In this document: positions 1 to 6,736 of the stretch, piece after piece
Numbering within the stretch: position 1 is the first letter of the stretch
Layout of the letters: each line of letters begins with the position of its first letter
DNA from: Gammaproteobacteria bacterium
Lineage (GTDB): Bacteria > Pseudomonadota > Gammaproteobacteria > Enterobacterales > Alteromonadaceae
DNA: 6,753 bases
Direction of reading: 5' to 3'
NCBI GenBank assembly: GCA_023380515.1
Contig: JAMCRH010000122.1
Coordinates: forward strand, 1 to 6,753
Notes under the pieces: generated by a model
Database searches by the model: none
What the model was told of the DNA's origin: nothing
The model's input: the letters and a program-made list of their open reading frames with translations, nothing else
Program-made: the position numbers and the translations under genes

Positions 1-777
1 GCGATGACCGCCTATGCGGACCTAGCCACCTCGGTTATCGATGAACTGCCACCGGGGCGCACGCCTGTGCAAACCGTGGCAATTCCAGACACGCGGCGAG
101 ACCAAGTGATTAAACGTTTGCGCGGCGCCGTTAACGATGAAGGCAGGCAAGTGTATTGGGTCTGTACCTTGATTGAGGAGTCGGATGTGCTGCAGTGTCA
201 GGCTGCCGAAGACACCGCCACCTATTTGCAGGAAACCTTGCCGAGCGTGCGCATTGGCTTGGTACATGGGCGCATGAAAGCAGCCGAGAAAGAGCAGGTC
301 ATGCAGGCCTTTAAAGCCCATGAGCTCGATTTACTGGTGGCGACGACTGTGATTGAAGTGGGTGTCGACGTACCCAATGCTAGCTTAATGATAATTGAAA
401 ACCCGGAACGTTTAGGCTTGGCGCAACTGCACCAGTTACGTGGTCGGGTTGGTCGTGGTTCAGTGGCTAGCCATTGTGTCTTGTTGTACAAGTCGCCCTT
501 GTCCCAGCAAGCCACTGAACGTTTGAACGTTTTGCGGGAAAGCAATGACGGCTTTGTGATTGCCGAACGCGACCTTGAGTTGCGCGGACCGGGAGAATTG
601 CTTGGCGCACGCCAAACTGGCTTGGTGCAAATGAAAGTCGCAGACCTGACCCGCGACGCCGATTTACTACCGCAAATCCGCCAGTTGGCCCAGCGTCTTT
701 TCCACGATTACCCAGTGCAAAGCGAAGCACTCATGCAGCGCTGGTTACCGGATCGCGAGCGTTACGCACAAGTGTAA
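1..777 (+). CDS. recG: ATP-dependent DNA helicase RecG, C-terminal part (5' end outside window)
   Basis: RecG is a cytoplasmic superfamily 2 helicase that remodels stalled replication forks and branch-migrates Holliday junctions. Only the last 258 residues are here; the complete E. coli protein is about 693. Reading is open from base 1 (GCG, Ala1), so the ATG at 4 is an internal Met, not the start. Visible parts, numbered from Ala1: the start of the second RecA-like lobe with VYWVCTLIEES (51-61) and GLVHGRM (86-92), helicase motif V around LVATTVIEVGVDVP (112-125), motif VI QLHQLRGRVGRG (142-153) with its arginine finger region, and the RecG-type segment GPGELLGARQTG (196-207) in the C-terminal domain. 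The last is typical of RecG rather than Mfd or PriA. The gene ends with TAA at 775-777, apparently intact. ubiE follows on the same strand after 133 bases, so it may or may not be co-transcribed. Identification is very secure. Confidence 0.97.
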   Translation, partial: AMTAYADLATSVIDELPPGRTPVQTVAIPDTRRDQVIKRLRGAVNDEGRQVYWVCTLIEESDVLQCQAAEDTATYLQETLPSVRIGLVHGRMKAAEKEQVMQAFKAHELDLLVATTVIEVGVDVPNASLMIIENPERLGLAQLHQLRGRVGRGSVASHCVLLYKSPLSQQATERLNVLRESNDGFVIAERDLELRGPGELLGARQTGLVQMKVADLTRDADLLPQIRQLAQRLFHDYPVQSEALMQRWLPDRERYAQV

Positions 778-782
778 CTGGA

Positions 783-813
783 GGTTGACTTACCTACCCC
801 AGAAAAGTCAGCC
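783..813 (+). other. Imperfect hairpin just after recG
   Basis: GGTTGACTT (783-791) can pair with AAGTCAGCC (805-813), giving nine pairs including one G-U, around a 13-base loop. The left arm also has a competing partner: CTGGAGGT (778-785) can pair with ACCT (792-795) and CCAG (799-802) across a three-base bulge. The sequence after the stem is A-rich, not T-rich, so this is not a canonical intrinsic terminator on the + strand. It could be a recG mRNA 3' structure or chance. Confidence 0.25.
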
Positions 814-850
814 AAAAATACCGATTTTCCGCGCAGAACAAGGTATTCTA

Positions 851-879
851 TTGGGCAATTCGCTCCCATCGTTTACACT
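851..879 (+). promoter_or_regulatory. Possible sigma-70 promoter for ubiE
   Basis: A -35-like TTGGGC (851-856) and a -10-like TACACT (874-879) are separated by 17 bases, the ideal spacing. They match the consensus at only 3/6 and 4/6 positions. It would start transcription near 886, about 25-35 bases ahead of ubiE. The location is sensible, since this is the largest gap upstream of the ubi-tat cluster, but the hexamers are weak and an upstream recG-linked promoter is equally possible. Confidence 0.3.
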
Positions 880-910
880 AGGCAAGAATTTGACGTAGTA
901 GGCATTCCCT

Positions 911-1678
911 ATGGAAAAAGATATGAATAAGGCACAAGACGACAGCACGCACTTTGGCTTCAAAACGGTTGCGAAAGAGCAAAAAGCCAATATGGTTGCC
1001 GGCGTGTTTCACTCGGTTGCAGGTAAGTACGATCTGATGAACGATGTGATGTCGTTTGGCATTCACCGTTTGTGGAAGCGCTATACCATTGATTGTAGCG
1101 GCGTACGTCCGGGCCAAAAAGTGTTGGACCTAGCCGGTGGTACCGGTGACTTAGCCGCTAAGTTTGCGCGCATTGTCGGTCCAACCGGTGAAGTTGTCCT
1201 TGCTGATATTAACGATTCGATGCTCCGCGTTGGCCGCGATAAGCTGCGCGACATGGGTATTGTGGGCAATGTAAGTTATGTCCAAGCCGACGCAGAAAAA
1301 CTGCCGTTTGAAGACAATACCTTCGACCTCATTACCATCGCGTTTGGCTTGCGTAACGTGACCGACAAAGACGCTGCCTTGCGCTCTATGCTGCGCGTGT
1401 TGAAGCCGGGTGGACGTTTATTGGTGCTCGAGTTTTCCAAGCCGGAAGCGGAAATGTTGTCGAAAGCCTATGACCTGTATTCGTTTCACATCATGCCACG
1501 CATGGGGGAATTCATCGCGAAAGACAAAGACAGCTACCAATACCTCGCTGAGTCGATTCGCATGCATCCGGACCAAGAAACACTCAAGGATATGATGACC
1601 GACGCTGGCTTTGAGAACGTTGAGTATCACAACTTAACGGGTGGCATTGTTGCCTTGCATCGCGGATTCAAATTTTAA
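911..1678 (+). CDS. ubiE: Ubiquinone/menaquinone biosynthesis C-methyltransferase UbiE
   Basis: UbiE uses S-adenosylmethionine to C-methylate the benzoquinol ring in ubiquinone synthesis and demethylmenaquinol in menaquinone synthesis. Numbered from the ATG at 911 (255 aa), it shows the N-terminal family signature YDLMN..S...H..W (40-55), the SAM-binding glycine motif LDLAGGTGD (72-80), the acidic post-I strand VVLADIN (95-101), and the second signature [15 protein letters not shown] (162-176). It ends in the typical ALHRGFKF. The start is ambiguous. The ATG at 923 (MNKAQDD) gives 251 residues, the E. coli length, with GGAAA (913-917) five bases ahead. The ATG at 911 has only a weak AGTAGG-like site about eight bases upstream. 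I give the longer form, but 923 may be the true start. The stop overlaps ubiJ by one base. Function is very secure. Confidence 0.96.
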   Translation: MEKDMNKAQDDSTHFGFKTVAKEQKANMVAGVFHSVAGKYDLMNDVMSFGIHRLWKRYTIDCSGVRPGQKVLDLAGGTGDLAAKFARIVGPTGEVVLADINDSMLRVGRDKLRDMGIVGNVSYVQADAEKLPFEDNTFDLITIAFGLRNVTDKDAALRSMLRVLKPGGRLLVLEFSKPEAEMLSKAYDLYSFHIMPRMGEFIAKDKDSYQYLAESIRMHPDQETLKDMMTDAGFENVEYHNLTGGIVALHRGFKF

Positions 1679-2280
1679 TGACGGTTATGCAAGTTCTTCG
1701 GGCCAGTGCCGAACGCACACTAAACCTTGGGTTAGCGAATGACCCGGGTGCCAAGCAGCGGCTTCAACCACTGCACGGCAAGTGCTTTCGTCTCATTGCC
1801 AAAGGCTTACCAGAATCAATCACCATTTTGTTTCTGAGCGATCGTGTGCACTTGATGGGACCGGATTACGAAGTCGTTGATTGCGCGGTAACTACCACCT
1901 TAAGCGACCTTCCCAAGTTAAGCGATACCAACAATGTCACTAAAATGCTGCAAACCGGGCAAATCGAAATAGTTGGCGACCCGGTGCTGGCGCAGCAAGC
2001 AGCGCAGGTTTTTTTGCAGTTGAATGTCGACTGGGAAGAGTTTGTGGCCGGTTATTTCGGTGATGTTCCGGGGTACTTAGCCGGCCAAGTGATGAAGAAA
2101 CTTGCGGCGCTGCGGCCAGAGAAAGGGGCAATTCAAACCCGCGCTCAGGCCATTTTAACCGAAGAGTTACGCGTCGCTGTCCACCCGCTCGAAAAAGCAC
2201 TCGTGGCGGATGATCTGCGTGACTTAGAGCGCAAAATAAAACAACTTGAAGCGCGTATTGGTGCGCGTGAACAAGCATAG
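1678..2280 (+). CDS. ubiJ: Ubiquinone biosynthesis accessory factor UbiJ (SCP2 domain)
   Basis: UbiJ (formerly YigP) is a non-catalytic protein that binds ubiquinone intermediates through a sterol-carrier-protein-2 (SCP2) domain and, with UbiK, supports the soluble ubiquinone biosynthesis complex. This 200-residue product matches the family length (about 201 in E. coli). The SCP2-like part spans roughly 25-110 and includes [11 protein letters not shown], a [10 protein letters not shown] strand pair, and the conserved-looking [12 protein letters not shown] near 91-102, which resembles the E. coli IRSGELEVQGD stretch. The last about 30 residues ([17 protein letters not shown]) form a probable coiled coil, the region expected to contact UbiK. 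Sequence conservation is weaker than for the neighbours, so the call rests on domain pattern plus position between ubiE and ubiB. The ATG overlaps the ubiE stop (TAATG) and has only a poor ribosome binding site, suggesting translation coupled to ubiE. Confidence 0.92.
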   Translation: MTVMQVLRASAERTLNLGLANDPGAKQRLQPLHGKCFRLIAKGLPESITILFLSDRVHLMGPDYEVVDCAVTTTLSDLPKLSDTNNVTKMLQTGQIEIVGDPVLAQQAAQVFLQLNVDWEEFVAGYFGDVPGYLAGQVMKKLAALRPEKGAIQTRAQAILTEELRVAVHPLEKALVADDLRDLERKIKQLEARIGAREQA

Positions 2281-2294
2281 GAGCAGGCAGCACA

Positions 2295-3926
2295 GTGCGC
2301 GGATTTCGCTTTTACAAAATACTCAGCACGCTTATGCGGTATGGCTTAGACGACATGATCCCGCGGCGTTGGTTGCCTTGGTACGTTCGTGCTGCTCGCC
2401 GCTCTGCATTCTGGTTGCGTAACCGCCACCGCGACAAGTCACTGGGTGAGCGTTTGCGTTTAGCGCTTGAAGATCTCGGTCCCGTTTACGTTAAGCTCGG
2501 ACAAATGCTGTCAACGCGCCAAGATCTTCTCGATGCGGAGATGATCGCACAATTGTCGCTGCTGCAAGATCGCGTGCCGCCGTTCCCTGGTGAGCAAGCC
2601 CAAGCCATTATTGAAAAGGCGTTGGGCATTCAGACCATTAGTGACGTGTTTGATGAATTTGATGTACAACCACTTGCGTCTGCCTCCATTGCTCAAGTGC
2701 ATACGGCGGTATTGAAAGAGCCAGAAGGCCGGCAGGTGGTGGTGAAGGTGTTGCGCCCAGGCATTAATAAAACTATCGACGCCGACCTTGAGTTGATGGA
2801 AGCTGTAGCACGTGTCGCTGCTCGCTACTTACCCGATGGCCGTCGCTTAAAGCCGGTGGAGGTCATCAATGAATATCGCAAGACTTTATATAACGAATTA
2901 AGCCTCGATCGCGAAGCTGCGAACGCCATTCAGTTGCGCCGTAACTTTACCGATTCCGAGCTGTTATACATTCCCGAAGTATTTAGCACCTACACACGGC
3001 CGAATGTGATGGTTATGGAACGGATTCACGGGATTCCAGTCAATGATGTTGCAAGTTTAAAAGCACACAATATTGACTTGAAAGTGCTGGCGGAACGCGG
3101 TGTGGAAGTGTTTTTCACACAAGTATTTCGCGACAGTTTCTTTCATGCGGATATGCATCCAGGCAATATTTTCGTCGACCCAGAGTCGGGTGGGAATCCG
3201 CGTTACTTAGCGGTCGACTTTGGTATTGTTGGCACCTTAAACCGTGAAGACAAGCGCTATTTAGCGGCTAACTTCATTGCCTTTTTTAATCGGGATTATC
3301 GCAAAGTTGCGGAATTGCATATCGATTCCGGTTGGGTGCCCGAGTACGTCAATGTCGAAGAGTTTGAGTCGGCAATTCGCACCGTCTGTGAGCCAATCTT
3401 TGAAAAGCCACTGGCCGAAATCTCGTTTGCTCATGTGCTGTTGAATCTGTTTAATACAGCGCGACGGTTTGACATGGAAGTGCAACCGCAGTTGGTGTTA
3501 TTGCAAAAAACGCTTTTGTATGTGGAGGGCTTAGGTCGTCAGCTCTATCCGCAGCTGGACTTATGGAAAACCGCAAAGCCGTATTTAGAGCGTTGGATGC
3601 AAGAGCAAATCGGCTGGCGTGCCTTATTGCGCAATGTCAAAGAACAGGCACCTTACTGGGCGGAAAAGTTGCCAGAAATGCCGGGCTTGCTGTACGATAC
3701 CTTACAACAAATGCAAAAGGGCGGCCGCAAACAGCGGGAGTGGGCGCAACAATTTCTACAGCATCAACGTAAAACTGCAGTGAGCCGATGGTGGAGTTTG
3801 CTGGCTGCCAGTGCCTCGGTTTCGGCGGCGGCTTTTATCGTTGCTGAGCAATCGCTCTGGTTCACAATTCCAACCGCAGCAGTGGCGGTGATTAGTTGGT
3901 TACAGGCGTGGTGGTCACGCCCTTAA
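2295..3926 (+). CDS. ubiB: Ubiquinone biosynthesis regulatory protein kinase-like UbiB
   Basis: UbiB is a membrane-anchored member of the ABC1/ADCK/COQ8 atypical kinase-like family, thought to act as an ATPase that helps deliver ubiquinone precursors. The 543 residues match E. coli (546). Family features in order: KLGQ (67-70, the KxGQ motif), the Ala-rich loop [11 protein letters not shown] (126-136) replacing the glycine-rich loop, the ATP-binding lysine in VVVKV (K151), the catalytic-loop segment HADMHPGN (284-291, with D286 and N291), and VDFG (307-310, metal-binding D308). Two hydrophobic stretches at about 502-517 and 520-538 are the expected C-terminal membrane helices. The start is GTG; AGG at 2285-2287 lies seven bases upstream and AGGAG at 2279-2283 eleven bases upstream. 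The gene begins 14 bases after ubiJ. All key residues are present, so it should be functional. Confidence 0.97.
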   Translation: MRGFRFYKILSTLMRYGLDDMIPRRWLPWYVRAARRSAFWLRNRHRDKSLGERLRLALEDLGPVYVKLGQMLSTRQDLLDAEMIAQLSLLQDRVPPFPGEQAQAIIEKALGIQTISDVFDEFDVQPLASASIAQVHTAVLKEPEGRQVVVKVLRPGINKTIDADLELMEAVARVAARYLPDGRRLKPVEVINEYRKTLYNELSLDREAANAIQLRRNFTDSELLYIPEVFSTYTRPNVMVMERIHGIPVNDVASLKAHNIDLKVLAERGVEVFFTQVFRDSFFHADMHPGNIFVDPESGGNPRYLAVDFGIVGTLNREDKRYLAANFIAFFNRDYRKVAELHIDSGWVPEYVNVEEFESAIRTVCEPIFEKPLAEISFAHVLLNLFNTARRFDMEVQPQLVLLQKTLLYVEGLGRQLYPQLDLWKTAKPYLERWMQEQIGWRALLRNVKEQAPYWAEKLPEMPGLLYDTLQQMQKGGRKQREWAQQFLQHQRKTAVSRWWSLLAASASVSAAAFIVAEQSLWFTIPTAAVAVISWLQAWWSRP

Positions 3927-3940
3927 TTCGGTTTCAACCG
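3905..3940 (+). other. Two small adjacent hairpins at the ubiB/tatA junction
   Basis: GGCGTG (3905-3910) and CACGCC (3916-3921) form a perfect six-pair GC-rich stem with a five-base loop, lying in the last codons of ubiB. Eight bases on, CGGT (3929-3932) and ACCG (3937-3940) form a four-pair stem with a four-base loop. Neither is followed by a real T run; the downstream bases are CTTAATT and CTTGTTT. A full intrinsic terminator is therefore unlikely. A pause, partial attenuation or RNA-processing role separating ubi from tat expression is possible. Confidence 0.35.
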
Positions 3941-3959
3941 CTTGTTTGAGCAGTTATTT

Positions 3960-3965
3960 GAGGAG
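3960..3965 (+). promoter_or_regulatory. Strong ribosome binding site that fixes the tatA start
   Basis: GAGGAG sits seven bases before the ATG at 3973. It decides in favour of that ATG over the in-frame TTG at 3946, which would add nine residues and place this site inside the coding sequence. It is the clearest ribosome binding site in the ubi-tat cluster, consistent with TatA being needed in excess over TatB and TatC. Confidence 0.8.
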
Positions 3966-3972
3966 ATTCAGC

Positions 3973-4200
3973 ATGGGTGGCATTGGTATTTGGCAAGTTC
4001 TCATTGTGTTGTTAATTATTGTCATTTTATTTGGTGGTAAGCGTTTGCGCTCGTTGGGTTCAGACCTTGGCACAGCCATTAAAGGTTTCAAAAAAGAAAT
4101 GAATGATGACGATAAAAAGGATAAGGGCGATGTGATTGAGCACAAGCGTGAACAATCAGATGACGCTCAAACAACTGAAAAACAAAAAGATAAGCAGTAA
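3973..4200 (+). CDS. tatA: Sec-independent protein translocase subunit TatA
   Basis: TatA is the small inner-membrane protein that oligomerises to form the protein-conducting element of the twin-arginine translocase. The 75-residue product has the standard architecture: a short N-terminus, one transmembrane helix (about 5-20) with the polar Q8 typical of gammaproteobacterial TatA, the F20-G21 hinge, then a basic amphipathic helix ([19 protein letters not shown], 23-41) containing the conserved phenylalanine F39. A highly charged, Lys/Asp/Glu/Gln-rich tail (42-75) is probably disordered. The Q8 rather than Glu, together with FGGKRLR, distinguishes it from TatB next door. The start was chosen from the strong GAGGAG site seven bases upstream and the family N-terminus MGGIGIWQ. 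It lies 46 bases after ubiB and 8 bases before tatB. Confidence 0.96.
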   Translation: MGGIGIWQVLIVLLIIVILFGGKRLRSLGSDLGTAIKGFKKEMNDDDKKDKGDVIEHKREQSDDAQTTEKQKDKQ

Positions 4201-4208
4201 GCTCGACT

Positions 4209-4550
4209 ATGTTTGATATTGGTTTTTGGGAGCTTCTCGTGATCGCTGTAATTGGCCTTGTGGTGTTGGGGCCAGAGCGACTGCCGGGCGCCATTCGCTC
4301 AGTGCAACGGACACTGGCAAAAGTGCGCGCGTTCGGGAGCAAAATGGAAGCCGAAATCAATCATGAATTGCGGGTGAAAGAGCTCCATGAGCATCTTAAG
4401 CAAATTGAGGCAGCTGACGACCTCGACAAACTCTCTCCAGAGCTTAAGCGTTCATTAAAGGAACTGCAGGATGCGGCTGCGTCGGTGCAACGACCTTACG
4501 AGACGAAAAACTCACCTGACCAGAAGAGTTCCGAGGACAACCGCGAATGA
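4209..4550 (+). CDS. tatB: Sec-independent protein translocase subunit TatB
   Basis: TatB works with TatC as the receptor complex for twin-arginine signal peptides in the inner membrane. The 113-residue product has the N-terminal [12 protein letters not shown] membrane helix (about 4-20) with the TatB-characteristic glutamate E8, the LGPERLP hinge (20-26, with G21 and P22), then a long amphipathic or coiled-coil helix (about 27-95) and a polar tail. It is clearly shorter than E. coli TatB (171). The missing part is the poorly conserved C-terminal tail, so function should be unaffected. The ATG is eight bases after tatA with only a weak ribosome binding site, which suggests translation depends on ribosomes coming from tatA. 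The stop overlaps the tatC start (ATGA). Confidence 0.95.
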   Translation: MFDIGFWELLVIAVIGLVVLGPERLPGAIRSVQRTLAKVRAFGSKMEAEINHELRVKELHEHLKQIEAADDLDKLSPELKRSLKELQDAAASVQRPYETKNSPDQKSSEDNRE

Positions 4551-5284
4551 GTAATGCACCCGGTTTACTCGACCATTTAGCCGAACTTCGCAGCACTCTA
4601 TTACGCAGTGTCAGCGTTGTGCTGGTGATTTTCCTGAGCTTAATTTACTTCGCCCGCGACCTATACCGCTGGCTTGCTGATCCGCTCATGGCGCATTTAC
4701 CTGAAGGTGCGAGCATGATCGCAACAGATGTTGGCGCGCCGTTCTTCGCCCCATTCAAATTAACTTTAGTGGTTGCGGTACTCGTTGCCATTCCATTTTT
4801 ATTGCATCAGGTTTGGCGGTTCATTGCGCCCGGCTTGTATCAGCATGAGAAACGTTTAGTCGCGCCATTGCTGATAAGTAGCAGTCTGCTTTTTTATGGT
4901 GGCATTGCATTTGCGTACTATGTCGTGCTGCCGATCGCCTTCGGTTTTTTCACAACCATGGCACCGGAAGGCATTACAATTGCGACCGATATTTCGAGCT
5001 ATCTTGACTTTGTTTTAAAAATCTTTTTCGCGTTCGGAATCGCTTTTGAAATACCAGTGGCAATTTTGCTGCTGTGTTGGAGTGGGGTGGTAACGCCACA
5101 ACAGTTACGCGCAAAACGAGCCTATGTCATCGTTGGCGTGTTTATTGTCGGCATGTTGTTGACACCGCCCGATGTGATATCCCAAACCTTGCTTGCGATA
5201 CCCATGTGGTTGCTGTTTGAGTTGGGTATTGTGCTGTCACGGTTTTATGTGCGTAAGTCACCAGAAGAGGAAACAGAATCATGA
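4547..5284 (+). CDS. tatC: Sec-independent protein translocase subunit TatC
   Basis: TatC is the polytopic inner-membrane core of the twin-arginine translocase and the main binding site for the RR signal motif. The 245 residues contain about six hydrophobic segments: roughly 20-35, 70-90, 105-135, 152-178, 192-206 and 212-232. Key conserved features are present: HLAELR (10-15) in the cytoplasmic N-terminus, FIAPGL then E101 in QHEKR (92-103, the signal-peptide-binding loop, equivalent to E. coli E103), FEIPV (167-171, with the buried E168) and TPPD (206-209). GAGGA at 4533-4537 lies nine bases upstream, inside tatB, and the start overlaps the tatB stop as ATGA. The stop in turn overlaps the next gene by four bases. 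All functional residues I can check are intact. Confidence 0.97.
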   Translation: MSNAPGLLDHLAELRSTLLRSVSVVLVIFLSLIYFARDLYRWLADPLMAHLPEGASMIATDVGAPFFAPFKLTLVVAVLVAIPFLLHQVWRFIAPGLYQHEKRLVAPLLISSSLLFYGGIAFAYYVVLPIAFGFFTTMAPEGITIATDISSYLDFVLKIFFAFGIAFEIPVAILLLCWSGVVTPQQLRAKRAYVIVGVFIVGMLLTPPDVISQTLLAIPMWLLFELGIVLSRFYVRKSPEEETES

Positions 5285-5853
5285 AAGCATTTCGTTTTAT
5301 CGCACTGAGCCTTACAGTTTTTGGCGCCAGTGTTGCAATGTCAACGGCAGCTGCACAAGGTCGGCCAGCAGTGAACGACAACCAAAACCAAAGTTTGGCG
5401 ACGCAGTTACGCGCTTGTGCCGCAATCAGCGAAAGCACTGAACGCTTACAATGCTTTGATAACCTTGCGGCGCGCGTTGACGGAGCAGAGGCAGCTGCTC
5501 GTCGGGAAGATGCATTACGCCAAGCACAAGAGCGTGCAGCGGAAGCTGAAGCCCGTGCTCGCGCAGCCGAGGCACGTGAAGCTCAACGCCGAGCTGAAGC
5601 AGAAGAACGTCAGCGCCGAGAGCCTCCGAGCGAAAAGACTTACTATGACGTGATTGAGGTTTGGCAGAATCCAGCAGGACTGCAACGCATGCGCCTAGAC
5701 AATGGTCAAGTGTGGTTGCAGCGTAGCTCCGCTGATCGGGTCGAAATTCGCGAAGGCCAGCGTTACTTCATTGAGCCGGGACGGATTGGCAATAGCTTCT
5801 TCATGGGTGCTGATGGTAGTAACCGTCGCATGCGCGTTCAACAGCAGCGTTAG
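5281..5853 (+). CDS. Predicted secreted protein of unknown function, embedded in the tat operon
   Basis: I do not recognise a named family. The 190-residue product begins with a Sec-type signal peptide (basic MKAFRF, a hydrophobic core to about 19, then an AAA cleavage site near 23-25). No twin-arginine motif and no lipobox are visible. The mature part has three regions: a short segment with two cysteines in [15 protein letters not shown] (C46 and C58), which could form a disulfide; an Ala/Glu/Arg-rich probable coiled coil (about 66-114); and a C-terminal part (119-187) predicted to be mainly beta, with DNGQVW (140-145) and [12 protein letters not shown] (156-167). C...RL.C.D segments occur in various proteobacterial periplasmic proteins, so this alone does not give a function. 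AGAGGA (5266-5271) lies nine bases before the ATG, and a four-base ATGA overlap ties it to tatC. tatD follows after eight bases. It is clearly a real gene on context and composition. Confidence 0.88.
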   Translation: MKAFRFIALSLTVFGASVAMSTAAAQGRPAVNDNQNQSLATQLRACAAISESTERLQCFDNLAARVDGAEAAARREDALRQAQERAAEAEARARAAEAREAQRRAEAEERQRREPPSEKTYYDVIEVWQNPAGLQRMRLDNGQVWLQRSSADRVEIREGQRYFIEPGRIGNSFFMGADGSNRRMRVQQQR

Positions 5854-5861
5854 GCTTTCGA

Positions 5862-6674
5862 ATGATCTGGACGGACGTTGGCGTAAACCTCACCGCAAAC
5901 TCGCTGATTGACCAAGCGGGAGAAGTAGTGAGTGTGGCACAAAAGGCCAATGTCCGTCGTTTGGTGTTAATCGGCACGTCTTTAGCCACTAGCGCCCAAG
6001 CTCATGAGCTCGCACAAACCTACCCCGGCTGCGTGAGCACAGCGGGCGTGCATCCCCATGATGCCGCCGAAGTGAGTCAAAACCATCCAGATTTCATTGC
6101 GCTATTGTGTGACTTGGCGCAATCTCCGGCGGTTCGGGCAATTGGTGAATGCGGCCTAGATTACAATCGCAACTATTCACCACCAGAAATCCAACGGCAA
6201 GTGTTTGCGGCCCAACTCGAACTCGCCGTCGAGCTCCAATTACCCATTTATCTTCACGAGCGCGACGCCATTAATGACCAGCTCGATATTCTTGATCGAT
6301 ACCTCGACCGGTTGCCAGCAGCGGTGGCGCATTGTTTTACTGGCACAGCGTACGAGCTAGCCGCCTATCAAGAGCGTGGTTTATACATTGGTGTGACTGG
6401 GTGGGTGTGTGACGAACGCCGCGGTGCTGAGTTGCAGGCTGCAGTCCCGCATATTCATCCTGAGAAATTGCTATTGGAAACGGACGCACCGTATTTAATG
6501 CCACGCACGATACGGCCGCGACCGAAATCGCGCAATAACACGCCGGCGAATCTGCTTTGGATTGCCGAGCAAGTAGCGGCGTTGCGTGACTGTTCGCTGC
6601 CTGAGCTCGCCAAGTTAACCACCGATAACGCACAGCGTTTGTTCGGGACTTGGGAGAGTGTCAATGTTAAATAA
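5862..6674 (+). CDS. tatD: TatD family metal-dependent DNase
   Basis: TatD is a cytoplasmic TIM-barrel hydrolase with metal-dependent DNase (3'-5' exonuclease) activity. Despite its name and location it is not required for Tat transport. The 270 residues (E. coli about 260) carry AGVHPHD (61-67, H64 and H66), GECGLDY (95-101, with metal-ligand E96), LHERD (131-135, H132), AHCFTG (156-161, H157), the TatD-specific GWVCDERRG (180-188) and ETDAPYL (206-212, D208). The first metal-binding motif is DVGVN (5-9) instead of the family's DxHxH, as in E. coli TatD (DIGVN). Together with GWVCDERRG this separates it from the YcfH and YjjV paralogues. The gene starts eight bases after the secreted-protein gene, with AGG at 5852-5854 as a modest ribosome binding site. 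An alternative longer start is unlikely. Confidence 0.95.
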   Translation: MIWTDVGVNLTANSLIDQAGEVVSVAQKANVRRLVLIGTSLATSAQAHELAQTYPGCVSTAGVHPHDAAEVSQNHPDFIALLCDLAQSPAVRAIGECGLDYNRNYSPPEIQRQVFAAQLELAVELQLPIYLHERDAINDQLDILDRYLDRLPAAVAHCFTGTAYELAAYQERGLYIGVTGWVCDERRGAELQAAVPHIHPEKLLLETDAPYLMPRTIRPRPKSRNNTPANLLWIAEQVAALRDCSLPELAKLTTDNAQRLFGTWESVNVK

Positions 6675-6677
6675 AGC

Positions 6678-6707
6678 GAAACACAGTGGCCGCAATCAGA
6701 TTATACT
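6678..6707 (+). promoter_or_regulatory. Possible promoter for the gene starting at 6737
   Basis: TATACT (6702-6707) matches the -10 consensus at five of six positions and lies in the gap between tatD and the next gene. The best -35-like hexamer is GAAACA (6678-6683) at 18 bases spacing, only three of six matches. It would put transcription start near 6714, about 23 bases before the ATG. No terminator is visible after tatD, so the downstream gene could receive both its own and read-through transcripts. Confidence 0.4.
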
Positions 6708-6724
6708 AGCCCCAAGTTTATAGT

Positions 6725-6728
6725 GGAG
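6725..6728 (+). promoter_or_regulatory. Ribosome binding site of the gene at the right edge
   Basis: GGAG (within GTGGAGTAA) sits eight bases before the ATG at 6737. This is the main reason to treat that ATG as a genuine start although only five complete codons are in the window. Confidence 0.65.
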
Positions 6729-6736
6729 TAACAGAT

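Noticed and set aside
785..790. TTGACT as a -35 element upstream of ubiE
   Set aside because: It matches five of six consensus bases, but no acceptable -10 hexamer lies 15-19 bases downstream.
808..990. Minus-strand open frame of 60 codons across the recG-ubiE gap
   Set aside because: It runs into the ubiE coding region antisense, has no recognisable product, and the gap on that strand has no convincing promoter or ribosome binding site.
1950..2280. Small RNA like EsrE, reported within the E. coli ubiJ region
   Set aside because: I see no distinct promoter or terminator inside the 3' part of ubiJ here, and no sequence resemblance I could verify by eye.
1940..2293. Minus-strand open frame of 117 codons opposite ubiJ
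   Set aside because: It is the antisense shadow of a well-supported gene, with a composition typical of an out-of-frame translation and no domain features.
3946..3972. In-frame TTG start giving TatA nine extra residues that include a twin-arginine-like LRRFS
   Set aside because: The strong GAGGAG site lies inside this extension at ideal distance from the ATG at 3973, and TatA proteins begin with MGGI/MGG-type N-termini. The RR pair is coincidental.
4088..4360. Minus-strand open frame of 90 codons opposite tatA and tatB
   Set aside because: Antisense to two confidently identified genes, with no signal, motif or start-site support.
5480..5625. Repetitive Ala/Glu/Arg-coding stretch as a possible DNA tandem repeat
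   Set aside because: There is no constant repeat unit. The repetitiveness comes from codon use in a coiled-coil segment, with only short chance matches such as CAACGCCGAG and CAGCGCCGAG.
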